Source: Gordius sp. MW1
Lineage: Eukaryota > Nematomorpha > Gordioida > Gordea > Gordiidae
Direction of reading: 5' to 3'
Length of the DNA stretch: 64,000 bases
NCBI GenBank assembly: GCA_964036665.1
Contig: OZ038533.1
Coordinates: forward strand, 13,662,413-13,726,412
Shown: positions 33,150 through 43,254 of the stretch, one piece after another
How the letters are laid out: each line of letters begins with the position of its first letter
Numbering within the stretch: the first letter of the stretch is position 1
The notes under the pieces: generated by a model
The model's input: only the letters and a program-made list of their open reading frames with translations
Told to the model about the DNA's origin: nothing
Database searches by the model: none
Position numbers and translations under genes: made by a program

Positions 33150-33199
33150 GACTTAATACAACCAAGAGTGGGAAATTTATGAATCCTACTGATCAGGCG
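33150..33199 (+). pseudogene. Isolated exon fragment resembling the WBP11 N-terminus
   Basis: After an acceptor-like TTCTAG the frame reads LNTTKSGKFMNPTDQA, which matches the strongly conserved N-terminus of WBP11 (MGRRS..TTKSGKFMNPTDQARKEARK). WBP11 is a WW-domain-binding spliceosome-associated protein. The expected continuation is absent and no other WBP11 exon was found in the window. The fragment stops about 40 bp short of the left edge of the 12.8-kb palindrome. It is probably a host-gene exon displaced or cut by rearrangement. Confidence 0.6.
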
Positions 33200-33295
33200 G
33201 ATTTTTAATTCCATTTGAGCTAGGAAAAACATTCATTTGTTCCTATTGCAAACTTTGATGGAATTTGGGGTGTGAACACTCAAACAATATTGGTT

Positions 33296-33490
33296 TGGTA
33301 GAAGTATCCTGAGAGAGGAGGTAACCCAAGATCAGTGGAATAAGATGGAGGCCCTAATACCAGATCTGCTGAAATTTTAGATTATCAAAGGCCCTTGGTC
33401 TAAACACATTTTTACTAGTTTATCAGGGAGTGAGATATTTTCACAAGACATCAGCAAAACAGAAGCTTTACATAAGTCATTAGAAAGTTG
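33296..33490 (+). pseudogene. Unidentified coding-like relic in the palindrome outer arm
   Basis: Two short frames read GRSILREEVTQDQWNKMEALIPDLLK and, one frame away, GPWSKHIFTSLSGSEIFSQDISKTEALHKSLES (given here in part: first residues GRSILREEV and GPWSKHIFTSL). The inverse copy near 45990-45740 keeps the same residues with a few changes. The family is not recognised. It may be a decayed transposase exon. Confidence 0.35.
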
Positions 33491-34739
33491 ATTGATGTTT
33501 GTATCAAGTATAATACAATTTTTTTAAATTCGTTCATTGCTTGAGCTGGTAGAATTAGTCAACCTATTTTATTAGCCATAATGTGACTTTTCTACAATTT
33601 TAAGTAACACAAAAGTGCCTAAGTAAATAAGCAAACTAGTTGTTCAAAATTATGTAATGAAACATTGAAAACATTTTACAATTGAGTTTGTTAACTGTTT
33701 TTGGCAGAATATATTTACTTTGAAATACAATCTGACCAACATTTGTTAACTGAATAAAATGAGTTTCTAAGTATAGGGCCCTGCTCCCCTTACAAGCTTA
33801 ACACAATAAGTTTTTATACAAAAATTTTTGCTTATAAGCTTAAAAAATAGGATCTTAAAAAATCTGTAATTTATAAAACATGATTATATGCTAGGTAACT
33901 TAATTATTAGAATTATATATGTAATTTATTTCCATTTTTAATTTCATTTATGTGAATACTAAAGTTTTGGTAGTTTTGATATGAATTAAATTTTTGTTTC
34001 ATATAGATATATTGTTTTTTTATTATAATTATATGCTAGGTTAAATAATTATTAAAATTAAGGGTGATCTAATTTTGAATAAATGTCAAAGTTGCATATT
34101 TGATAGGATTATATTCTATGATAATTTATTAATTGTTTCATAGTATAACAGATTTGTAATCTTTAGTAGATGAAAGTCTTAAACCTGGCTTAATCTATTC
34201 TATAGTATTTAATTTTATATTTTTAACCACTTAAATGTTAGAATAATCCTACTGGGTATCAATCACACATTATATTAATTTAAACCTTAGGAATTTAATT
34301 GCCATTTATTAATACTGTTGAGCCTCTTTATTATTTATCCCTATTTGAATATTTTTTTCTACAATATAAAGAAACGCTAATGTTAACTTATATCCAAATT
34401 ATTTTAATATTAAATTTTATAAATAACAATCAATTGTAGCATTTTTTGATTTACCTTCTTTAGCGCTTATAATCCTTATTTATTTGCAGATTGTTGGTCT
34501 TTATAATTTAATCCCAATTCTAATTTATAATTAATTTATTTACATTTACAATAAGCATGAAAATTATATCAAATTTATGTTAACCATCCAGTATTAGCTT
34601 TAAATAGTATCTTAGCTTCTTTAGTACAATTTATCTTTGTAAGAATTTTAATTATCCAAATCTTGATAAATAATTTAAAGTAGTTTGAGAACTCTTGCAA
34701 TCCTATCTCACATATTTCAAAGTTGTTAGAAGTCTATCC

Positions 34740-35920
34740 CATAGACATAAGGCGTCAATACTAATATACCGAGATATGGTATGGACTAACCCCTTCCCAC
34801 GCATTTACATTACTCGCACTAATATTCCTTCTCAATGGGTGGTCCGGACTTGATATTTCTCCCTCCTCGCTCATGGCAGAAAAGCTACCCATCTTACTAT
34901 GGATGTTTATGCTTTCCCTTTTGTACCCCCAACCCCCTCCCCTTCGAGAGTATTCTTTATGTGCAAGCCAAGACAAGAAATAGCTACTCTATATTATACA
35001 AATTCATTATTCTCCTGCTTACGCTCCCGGAAGAAATCTGGCGTCATTACCCAAATATGAATTTAAAAATAAGTCGAGGCGCCCTCTTATTGTTAAAATA
35101 TTTCCCTACAAATATGGTGTTATTCTCTTATAACCATTAATCAACTGCCTGTACAAATACTTTCTAAAATGCTATAATATATAAAATCTTTTTCCCTAAT
35201 TCACCACACTTGATGATAATGTCTAACACTCTCAGTGAGTCGATTAAATTTTACTTCGGAAATAAAGATAAATTTAAAACGGGTTTAATTCTGACCCGAC
35301 TCTACAATGGAATTACGGGCCGAGTCGGATTTCTTTGTTTAAAATGGTCGAGCACGCAACCCCTTTATTTTGCTCCGACGGAATGTTGTCCCGACATCAT
35401 TTCTATAATTTCAAGAAATGTAGGCTCATTAAAGAGTTTTAGTTACAATGGAAAGATATAGTTTTACGGGCTTTAATAACTTAAGGTTAGAGTAAATAGG
35501 CTATTATGGGTACGTCTAGTTATTGCCTCTCCGTTCCAATTTTTGCCTGGTGTCGTTGTTTTGAAAAAATAAGATTTACTATTGGCGTTAATGCTGTTGC
35601 CCCGTTCCCCTCCACGTCTATTTCTTGCGAGCAGTCATAAAGTAGCTACTCTATTTTTAACAAATATATTATTCTCCTGCTTAATGCTCCCGGAAGAGAT
35701 CTGCTTCAATACTAATACACACGATAAATACCAGAGGGAAGTAGATTGGCGCCCTCTTTATAAGGATAAGCCTAAGCCCACCCCTCTTCAAAAAAGGTCT
35801 TATTTATATTCAGTAATTTAAATACATTCTCACTTCTGAATTTTTAACATTATACGAAACACAACTACGTTTGATTTTAATACCTTTCATTTCAGCCAGC
35901 TCATTAAGGATTAAAATTCA
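34740..35920 (+). repeat. LINE B leader with two imperfect repeated blocks
   Basis: Near 35005-35070 and 35660-35710 a block reading ttattctcctgctta..gctcccggaaga recurs. Each copy is preceded by a TAGCTACTCTAT-type sequence. It lies upstream of the LINE endonuclease and may be its 5' untranslated or promoter region. The inverse copy is at about 43320-44480. Confidence 0.45.
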
Positions 35921-35975
35921 TTGTTAACTCGGTTCCATTTCACCCCGACTTTCAAACTCTTATCCTCCAATTATA

Positions 35976-37005
35976 ATGATATTAAAACTTGGATCTTTAA
36001 ATACCCAAACGCTAAGGGAACCAGGTTCCTTGCAGGCTCTTACTTTATTTGCCTCCCACCACTGCTTTCACATTTTCTGCGTCCAACAAACAAGATACTC
36101 ACATCGCAAAGTCCTCCCCGTTAACGATTATATTTTTTACGCCACCGAGTCTGGCCAAGAATCTGCAACAGGGGTGGGTACATTTATCAAACGCGACCTT
36201 AAGGTTATTAGCGTTGACTACGTGAACAATAGACTTTTAATCATTCACCTACAGATAAAAAATCGGTGTGTTTCAATTTTTAACATATACGCTCCCCCCT
36301 CTTCCAAAAATTTTCAATCGATGGAATCCCTCCTGCAAAACATCACAGATAAATTGAAAGCTAAACATATTAATATCCTCGCTGGTGACTTCAATGCCTC
36401 CGTCCAACGATCATTGGTCCGACTAACCGAAATGGCAAACGGCTCAAAAAATTCTGCTACAATCACAAACTAAAGATAACCTCAACTTTTTCCGTCCTTC
36501 CTCTAGAAACCACAAAATGATAAAGAACTTTCACACCATTCAGCCTATCTTAAAAACGGATCATTTTGTAATCGTAGCAGATCTCTTTATTAATCCCTCC
36601 TCTCTCCACACGTCAAAAAAACTTAAAAAATACCCATCTGGAGCTAACATAATCAGAGACATCTCTCAGCTTGTGCCCACATTACAAACAGACTCGAAGT
36701 CACTTGGTGATCTTGCCCCTCTCTCAGTCAATGACCATAATGACTTGTTAGCAAAAATTTTTACCCCATCCCAGAGTAACCTTCATGTCAACATCAAGTC
36801 CTGGTTCTCCATCGATACCATTAATTTACTCGAGACCCGTTATAACGTTTTTAAGGATAAGACACTTAGAAATAAAAAAGCATGGGTCCAAGAACTCACA
36901 AAAAAGATCAAAGCTGCAAAAAAAAAGGACAAGGCTAACTACTTATCAAGCAAACTAAAAGAAGCAGAATCTGCGGCTCGTACTAACAATACACACACCC
37001 TTTAA
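35976..37005 (+). pseudogene. LINE B endonuclease region, left copy
   Basis: Open stretches 35976-36473 and 36517-37005. The APE-type N-terminus (ILKLGSLNTQTLREPG, QTRY, AGDFNASV) is followed by a deleted zone lacking the GTQIDHIICR block that the right copy keeps. A linker region follows. Confidence 0.8.
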
Positions 37006-37087
37006 AATTCTAAGGAACATCACCGCAAAATTTGCCGATAAACATAGCTACAACACAATACAAAACGAACATAGCTCCAACGATTCT

Positions 37088-38504
37088 TTGATCCAAACCG
37101 AGGCTTGGGAGAACCACTTTCGTTCCATTCTAGATCGCCCTTACTCAATCCCCTGTTCTGACATATTCCTTGACTTTATTAACAACTTTAAAACACCGAC
37201 CACCCCTTGTATCAGATTAGAACCTCCCTCCATGAATGAAATAAAATCCGTTTTAAAATCCCTCAAACTTCATAAAGCTCCCGATGCAGACAGAATCACA
37301 GCTGAAGCCCTTAAGGCTGATTACACCCTGTCTAGCGAACTCTTGGATCAACTCTTCACAAAAATCTGGCAACAAGAGCTCATCCCTCACGCTTGGTCTA
37401 CTGGTCTACTTAGTAAAATCTATAAAAAAGGAGACCCATCTCTTGCCGACAATTATAGAGGGATCACAATCATAAATAACATTTCCAAGGTTTTTATAAA
37501 AATAATATACAGGAGGATTTATCCATTCATTGATGATAATTTAAAAAGTAACCAAGCCGGCTTTCGTAAGTCTAAAACCACAATTGAACATATCCTTACC
37601 CTTAAAAATATTATTGACATCTCTAAATCTAAATCACCTTTAGTGCTAACATTTGTCGACATTCAAAAAGCATTCGACTCCCTCTCCCATCTTTACATAT
37701 GGGAATCTTTATGCCTACTAGGAATTTCAAAAAAATTATTAGACTTATTTTCTTTCTCTACAAGGATATGAAAGTGGTCATAAAACATCTACACCACCGC
37801 TCAAACCCAATCCAAGTCAATTTAGGAGTTAGACAGGGATGTCCATATCTCCTCTACTATTCATCACGGCAATGGATCTCATAATAAAAAGATCCACCCT
37901 GCCTTACGACGGTCTCCACATGAACGGCACCAAACTGTCTTCACTGCTTTTTGCTGACGATTTATGCATCGTATCAGATTCAATTCTTAAAACACAGAAC
38001 TTTGCCGATAGGTTCGTCTTAGAATGCAAGAAAGCCGGTTTAATAATTAACCCAAGCAAGTCTAACATGCTATCTATTAACTTACCCCACCAAAATACTA
38101 CCTTGATTATCAACAACACATTAGTCCCCTTTTCAGAATCAATAAACTACTTAGGAGTGACCCTTTCTTCAGATACATACTCCCACCAAGATGCCTCTAA
38201 TAAATTAGCTAAAGCACTAAAGAGATTTTATTCCTGCTATTCGATCTGGAAATCTCACGAACTAGCTCTACCAACCCGCCTCCGTCTTTTCAAAACCACC
38301 ATACTACCTGTATTCCTCTATGGATGCGAAACGTGGTCCCTAAAAGGCCCGACTCTTAAAGCTGCTCAAACCAAACTAAACAAAATGCTAAGAATAATTT
38401 GTAAAATATTCTACCCAGATGTAATTAGCAACCCAAACCTTTGGACCCTTTGTGAAATCCCTCCCATTAAAAACATAATAATATCACGGAAGTGGAACTT
38501 CTAA
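37088..38504 (+). pseudogene. LINE B reverse transcriptase, left copy
   Basis: Three overlapping open stretches (37088-37771, 37699-37884, 37839-38504) together cover the RT fingers, palm with FADD, and the C-terminal YGCETWSLKGPTLKAAQTKLNK region. They lie in different frames because of small indels. The inverse copy at 40337-42031 is a single frame. Confidence 0.85.
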
Positions 38505-38775
38505 GCCCACCAGACTAGACGCAATGGACTAAACATTTGCTTAAGATCAATACTATGGAGACCGCCCCAACTAAGAAATCTAAAATGTCGAGGATCCTGG
38601 ATCCACAAAACTTTCTCTGAACTCCGCTCTCTCAACCACGAGTGGAATACTATAATCCCTATAATGCAAAACAGATCCGCTTGGAAAACCTTCTCTGCCT
38701 CCAATTTCCCCACAAAGTATCCCCTCCCAGCCGCCTCAACTTCGAATAGTCTCTCAACTCAGCAACATCCCAGAT

Positions 38776-39060
38776 ATTAACCATGGAGAGCCTTCTAGGC
38801 CTTACACCGAAATCTGAATGGATAATCGGTAGCCCCTCAACCCAACTGCATCGTAAATAAGCCCCAATCCGACGCCCAAACTAGTTAACCAGGGATGGAG
38901 AGCCTCCTAGCGAGTACCACAATCTGATTGGAGAATCGGTAGCTCCTCAAACCAACCACATCGTAAAAAGACTTTCTTTCCACACCATCGATCCGTGAGC
39001 CCGAGGCCGACGCTCTAGCGAACAATGGAAAACCTTCAAGTCCTCTCACCGCAATCTCAA
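38776..39060 (+). repeat. Tandem repeats in LINE B 3' region
   Basis: Three diverged units of about 110-135 bp start near 38776, 38885 and 39021. Each has a core of ATGGAGAGCCTTC-like sequence, CGCAATCT/CAATCTGA and, in the first two, GAGAATCGGTAGC-like plus a CATCGTAAA block. They are mirrored in the right arm at about 39950-40235. Confidence 0.65.
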
Positions 39061-39335
39061 GGAAGTGTCGTATCCTTAATATTTAATATTTATATGCTTA
39101 TATTAGTCTCATGCATGGTCCGCTTTTGCCTATACTTTAGTGCTTCTTACTAACAATACTGACCTTCGCTTTAGTATACTAACAAATTAACCACTAACCT
39201 ACTAACAACTGAACACGTAACCTTTGGTTAGCGTGGCCCGAGATGCACCAATGGTGTTAGATGGGACTCAATCTTAGCTTGCCGATTTAGCTAAGCTCTT
39301 GTTTGTCATCGGGGCTTATACATACATACATACAT

Positions 39336-39675
39336 ACTATACCTATACTTTAAATTGTCATTCAACAAATCATCATTTTTCTCTCTCGCCACCCCTTCCT
39401 AATTCTATCAAATTCATGCGCCAACCGCCAATAATAATAATACAAAAAAAAATGTTGAGTAAAATTATATATAAGAGAAAGGGGAACGCGATGAGGGGGT
39501 TGAATAACAATTTTTCGTAAACATATGTTTTAATCTATTACAACTAGAGCAATGTTTAAAAAATATTCATAGTATGTATTTAATTCCAGTGGGTTACATT
39601 TTATCTTTTTGTTTACTGAATTTGCCAAATTGTATTGAAGAATTTCTTCTTCCTTCGTCTATTTGTTAATAAGAG
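39336..39675. other. Palindrome spacer
   Basis: 340 bp of unpaired AT-rich DNA between the two ACAT/ATGT tails of the LINE copies. No recognisable coding sequence or element ends. Confidence 0.7.
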
Positions 39676-40267
39676 GTATGTATGTATGTATGTATGTATA
39701 AGCCCCGATGACAAACAAGAGCTTAGCTAAATCGGCAAGCTAAGATTGAGTCCCATCTAACACCATTGGTGCATCTCGGGCCACGCTAACCAAAGGTTAC
39801 GTGTTCAGTTGTTAGTAGGTTAGTGGTTAATTTGTTAGTATACTAAAGCGAAGGTCAGTACTGTTAGTAAGAAGCACTAAAGTATAAGCAAAAGCGGACC
39901 ATGCATGAGACTAATATAAGCATATAAATATTAAATATTAAGGATACGACACTTCCTTGAGATTGCGGTAAGAGGACTTGAAGGTTTTCCATTGTTCGCT
40001 AGAGCGTCGGCCTCTGGCTCACGGATCGATGGTGTGGAAAGAAAGTGTTTTTCCGATGTGGTTGGTTTGAGGAGCTACCGCTTCTCCAATCAGATTGTGG
40101 TACTCGCTAGGAGGCTCTCCATCCCTGGTTAGCTAGTTTGGGCGTCGGATTAGGGCTTATTTACGATGCAGTTGGGTTGAGGGGCTACCGATTATCCACT
40201 CAGATTTCGGTGTAAGGCCTAGAAGGTTCTCCATGGTTAACTAGTTTGAAACTCAGAGCTCAGGCTC

Positions 40268-40336
40268 AAAAAAAAAAAAAAAAAAAAATAAAAAAAAAAA
40301 AAATAAAAAAAAATAAAAAATATATATATATATATA
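40268..40336. repeat. Poly-A and AT microsatellite
   Basis: Long A runs separated by single T, then about eight TA units, in the right palindrome arm only. In the LINE sense strand it reads as poly-T, so it is not the LINE's own tail. Confidence 0.8.
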
Positions 40337-42031
40337 CTATCTGGGATGTTGTTGAGTTGAGAGACTATTCGAAGTTGAGGCGGCCGGGAGGGGATACTTT
40401 GTGGGGAAATTGGAGGTAGAGAAGGTTTTCCAAGCGGATCTGTTTTGCATTATGGGGATTATAGTATTCCACTCGTGGTTGAGAGAGCGGAGTTCAGAGA
40501 AAGTTTTGTGGATCCAGGATCCTCGACATTTTAGATTTCTTAGTTGGGGCGGTCTCCATAGTATTGATCTTAAGCAAATGTTTAGTCCATTGCGTCTAGT
40601 CTGGTGGGCTAAGAAGTTCCACTTCCGTGATATTATTATGTTTTTAATGGGAGGGATTTCACAAAGGGTCCAAAGGTTTGGGTTGCTAATTACAACTGGG
40701 TAGAATATTTTACAAATTATTCTTAGCAATTTGTTTAGTTTGGTTTGGGCAGCTTTAAGAGTCGGGCCTTTTAGGGACCACGTTTCGCATCCATAGAGGA
40801 ATACCGGTAGTATGGTGGTTTTGAATAGACGGAGGCGGGTTGGTAGAGCTAGTTCGTGAGATTTCCAGATCGAATAGCAGGAATAAAATCTCTTTAGTGC
40901 TTTAGCTATTTTATTAGAGGCATCTTGGTGGGAGTATGTATCTGAAGAAAGGGTCACTCCTAAGTAGTTTATTGATTCTGAAAAGGGAACTAATGTGTTG
41001 TTGATAATCAAGGTAGTATTTTGGTGGGGTAAGTTAATAGATAGCATGTTAGACTTGATTGGGTTAATTCTTAAACCGGCTTTCTTGCATTCTAAGACGA
41101 ACCTATCGGCAAAGTTCTGTGTTTTAAGAATTGAATCTGATACGATGCATAAATCGTCAGCAAAAAGCAGTGAAGACAGTTTGGTGCCGTTCATGTGGAG
41201 ACCGTCGAAAGGCAGGGTGGATCTTTTTATTATGAGATCCATTGCCGTGATGAATAGTAGAGGAGATAGTGGACATCCCTGTCTAACTCCTAAATTGACT
41301 TGGATCGGGTTTGAGCGGTGGTGTAGATGTTTTATGACCACTTTCATATCCTTGTAGAGAAAGAAAATAAGTCTAATAATTTTTTTTGGAATTCCTAGTA
41401 GGCATAAAGATTCCCATATGTAAAGATGGGAGAGGGAGTCGAAAGCTTTTTGAATGTCGACAAATGTTAGCACTAAAGGTGATTTAGATTTAGAGGAGAT
41501 GTCAATAATATTTTTAAGGGTAAGGATATGTTCAATTGTGGTTTTAGACTTACGAAAGCCGGCTTGGTTACTTTTTAAATTATCATCAATGAATGGATAA
41601 ATCCTCCTGTATATTATTTTTATAAAAACCTTGGAAATGTTATTTATGATTGTGATCCCTCTATAATTGTCGGGAAGAGATGGGTCTCCTTTTTTATAGA
41701 TTTTACTAAGTAGACCAGTAGACCAAGCGTGAGGGATGAGCTCTTGTTGCCAGATTTTTGTGAAGAGTTGATGCAAGAGTTCGCTAGACAGGGTGTAATC
41801 AGCCTTAAGGGCTTCAGCTGTGATTCTGTCTGCATCGGGAGCTTTATGAAGTTTGAGGGATTTTAAAACGGATTTTATTTCATTCATGGAGGGAGGTTCT
41901 AATCTGATACAAGGGGTGGTCGGTGTTTTAAAGTTGTTAATAAAGTCAAGGAATATGTCAGAACAGGGGATTGAGTAAGGGCGATCTAGAATGGAACGAA
42001 AGTGGTTCTCCCAAGCCTCGGTTTGGATCAA
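40337..42031 (-). CDS. LINE B reverse transcriptase ORF, 564 aa
   Basis: Longest open frame in the window. Order: N-terminal linker (IQTEAWENHF), thumb-side motif KLHKAPDADRITAEAL (about 62-77), IYKKGDPSLPDNYRGITI, SNQAGFRKSKTTIEH, FVDIQKAFDSL with the first catalytic aspartate, GVRQGCPLSPLLF, and SLLFADDLCIV with the catalytic aspartate pair (about 290-300). The connection YLGVTLSSDTYSHQDA and the C-terminal YGCETWSL follow. It is family knowledge that this copies LINE RNA into a nicked target. The endonuclease lies upstream in a separate frame, so this copy is probably not autonomous. Confidence 0.88.
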   Translation of the reverse strand: MIQTEAWENHFRSILDRPYSIPCSDIFLDFINNFKTPTTPCIRLEPPSMNEIKSVLKSLKLHKAPDADRITAEALKADYTLSSELLHQLFTKIWQQELIPHAWSTGLLSKIYKKGDPSLPDNYRGITIINNISKVFIKIIYRRIYPFIDDNLKSNQAGFRKSKTTIEHILTLKNIIDISSKSKSPLVLTFVDIQKAFDSLSHLYIWESLCLLGIPKKIIRLIFFLYKDMKVVIKHLHHRSNPIQVNLGVRQGCPLSPLLFITAMDLIIKRSTLPFDGLHMNGTKLSSLLFADDLCIVSDSILKTQNFADRFVLECKKAGLRINPIKSNMLSINLPHQNTTLIINNTLVPFSESINYLGVTLSSDTYSHQDASNKIAKALKRFYSCYSIWKSHELALPTRLRLFKTTILPVFLYGCETWSLKGPTLKAAQTKLNKLLRIICKIFYPVVISNPNLWTLCEIPPIKNIIISRKWNFLAHQTRRNGLNICLRSILWRPPQLRNLKCRGSWIHKTFSELRSLNHEWNTIIPIMQNRSAWKTFSTSNFPTKYPLPAASTSNSLSTQQHPR

Positions 42032-42369
42032 AGAATCGTTGGAGCTATGTTCATTTTGTATTGTGTTGTAGTTATGTTTATCGGCAAATTTTGCGCTGAT
42101 GTTCCTTAGAATTTTGTAAAGGGTGTGTGTATTGTTAGTACGAGCCGCAGATTCTGCTTCTTTTAGTTTGCTTGATAAGTAGTTAGCCTTGTCCTTTTTT
42201 ATTGCAGCTTTGATCTTTTTTGTGAGTTCTTGGACCCATGCTTTTTTATTTCTAAGTGTCTTATCCTTAAAAACGTTATAACGGGTCTCGAGTAAATTAA
42301 TGGTATCGATGGAGAACCAGGACTTGATGTTGACATGAAGGTTACTCTGGGATGGGGTAAAAAACTTCG

Positions 42370-43254
42370 CTAGGAGTCATTATGGTCATTGACTGAGAGA
42401 GGGGCAAGATCCCCAAGTGACTTCGAGTCTGTTTGTAATGAGGGCACAAGCTGAGAGATGTCTCTGATTATGTTAGCTCCAGATGGGTATTTTTTAAGTT
42501 TTTTTGACGTGTGGAGAGAGGAGGGATTAATAAAGAGATCTGCTACGATTACAAAATGATCTGTATTTAAGATAGGCTGAATGGTGTGAAAGTTCTTTAT
42601 CATTTTGTGGTTTCTTAATCGGCATATTATATGATCAATTTGGGTACCTCGGTGATTTTCGTTTTTTTGGTATGTGATTAGGTTTTCTAGAGGAAGGTCG
42701 GAAAAAGTTGAGGTTATCTTTAGTTTGTGATTGTGGCAGAATTTTTTGAGCAGTTTGCCATTTCGGTTAGTCGGACCTATAGAATTAGGGCCAATTACCA
42801 ATTTATTATCCCCCAGTGATCGTTGGACGGAGGCATTGAAGTCACCAACGAGGATATTAATATGTTTAGCTTTCAATTTATCTGTGATGTTTTGCAGGAG
42901 GGATTCCATCGATTGAAAATTTTTGGAAGAGGGGGGAGCGTATACGTTAAAAATTGAAACACACCGATTTTTTATTTGTAGGTGAATGATTAAAAGTCTA
43001 TTGTTCACGTAGTCAACGCTAATAACCTTGAGGTCGCGTTTGATAAATGTACCCACCCCTGTTGCAGATTCTTGGCCAGACTCGGTGGCGTAAAAAACAT
43101 AATCGTTAACGGGGAGGACTTTTCGATGTGGGTATCTTGTTTGTTGGACGCAGAAAATGTGAATGCAGTGGTGGGAGGCAAATAAAGTAAGGGCCTGCAA
43201 GAAACCTGGTTCCCTTAGCGTTTGGGTATTTAAAGATCCAAGTTTTAATATCAT
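42370..43254 (-). CDS. LINE B endonuclease ORF, 294 aa
   Basis: APE-type endonuclease: LGSLNTQTLREPG, CVQQTRYPH, NVYAPPSSKNF, INILVGDFNASVQRSLGDN, and the late active-site block RGTQIDHIICR, then ILNTDHFVIVADL (the SDH-like final motif). The block lost from the left copy is present here. The frame ends at LSVNDHNDS, before the linker to the RT. Confidence 0.84.
   Translation of the reverse strand: MILKLGSLNTQTLREPGFLQALTLFASHHCIHIFCVQQTRYPHRKVLPVNDYVFYATESGQESATGVGTFIKRDLKVISVDYVNNRLLIIHLQIKNRCVSIFNVYAPPSSKNFQSMESLLQNITDKLKAKHINILVGDFNASVQRSLGDNKLVIGPNSIGPTNRNGKLLKKFCHNHKLKITSTFSDLPLENLITYQKNENHRGTQIDHIICRLRNHKMIKNFHTIQPILNTDHFVIVADLFINPSSLHTSKKLKKYPSGANIIRDISQLVPSLQTDSKSLGDLAPLSVNDHNDS

Larger units (their letters stand above)
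34740..39335 (+). mobile_element. LINE B, left copy (non-LTR retrotransposon), broken
   Basis: Endonuclease region 35976-36473, then 36517-37005, RT 37088-38504, a repeated 3' region 38776-39060, and an (ACAT)n tail at about 39328-39337. The endonuclease shows LGSLNTQTLREPG, CVQQTRY, INILAGDFNASV. The RT shows KLHKAPDADRITAEA, IYKKGDPSLADNYRGI, VDIQKAFDSLSH, LLFADDLCIVSD and YLGVTLSSD. Compared with the right copy it has lost two short segments in the endonuclease region (near 36413 and 36507), and it has frame changes near 37730 and 37845. The 5' boundary is not exact. Confidence 0.85.

Noticed and set aside
40401-41357. Plus-strand open frames over the right LINE B copy
   Set aside because: Antisense shadows of the 564-aa RT frame.
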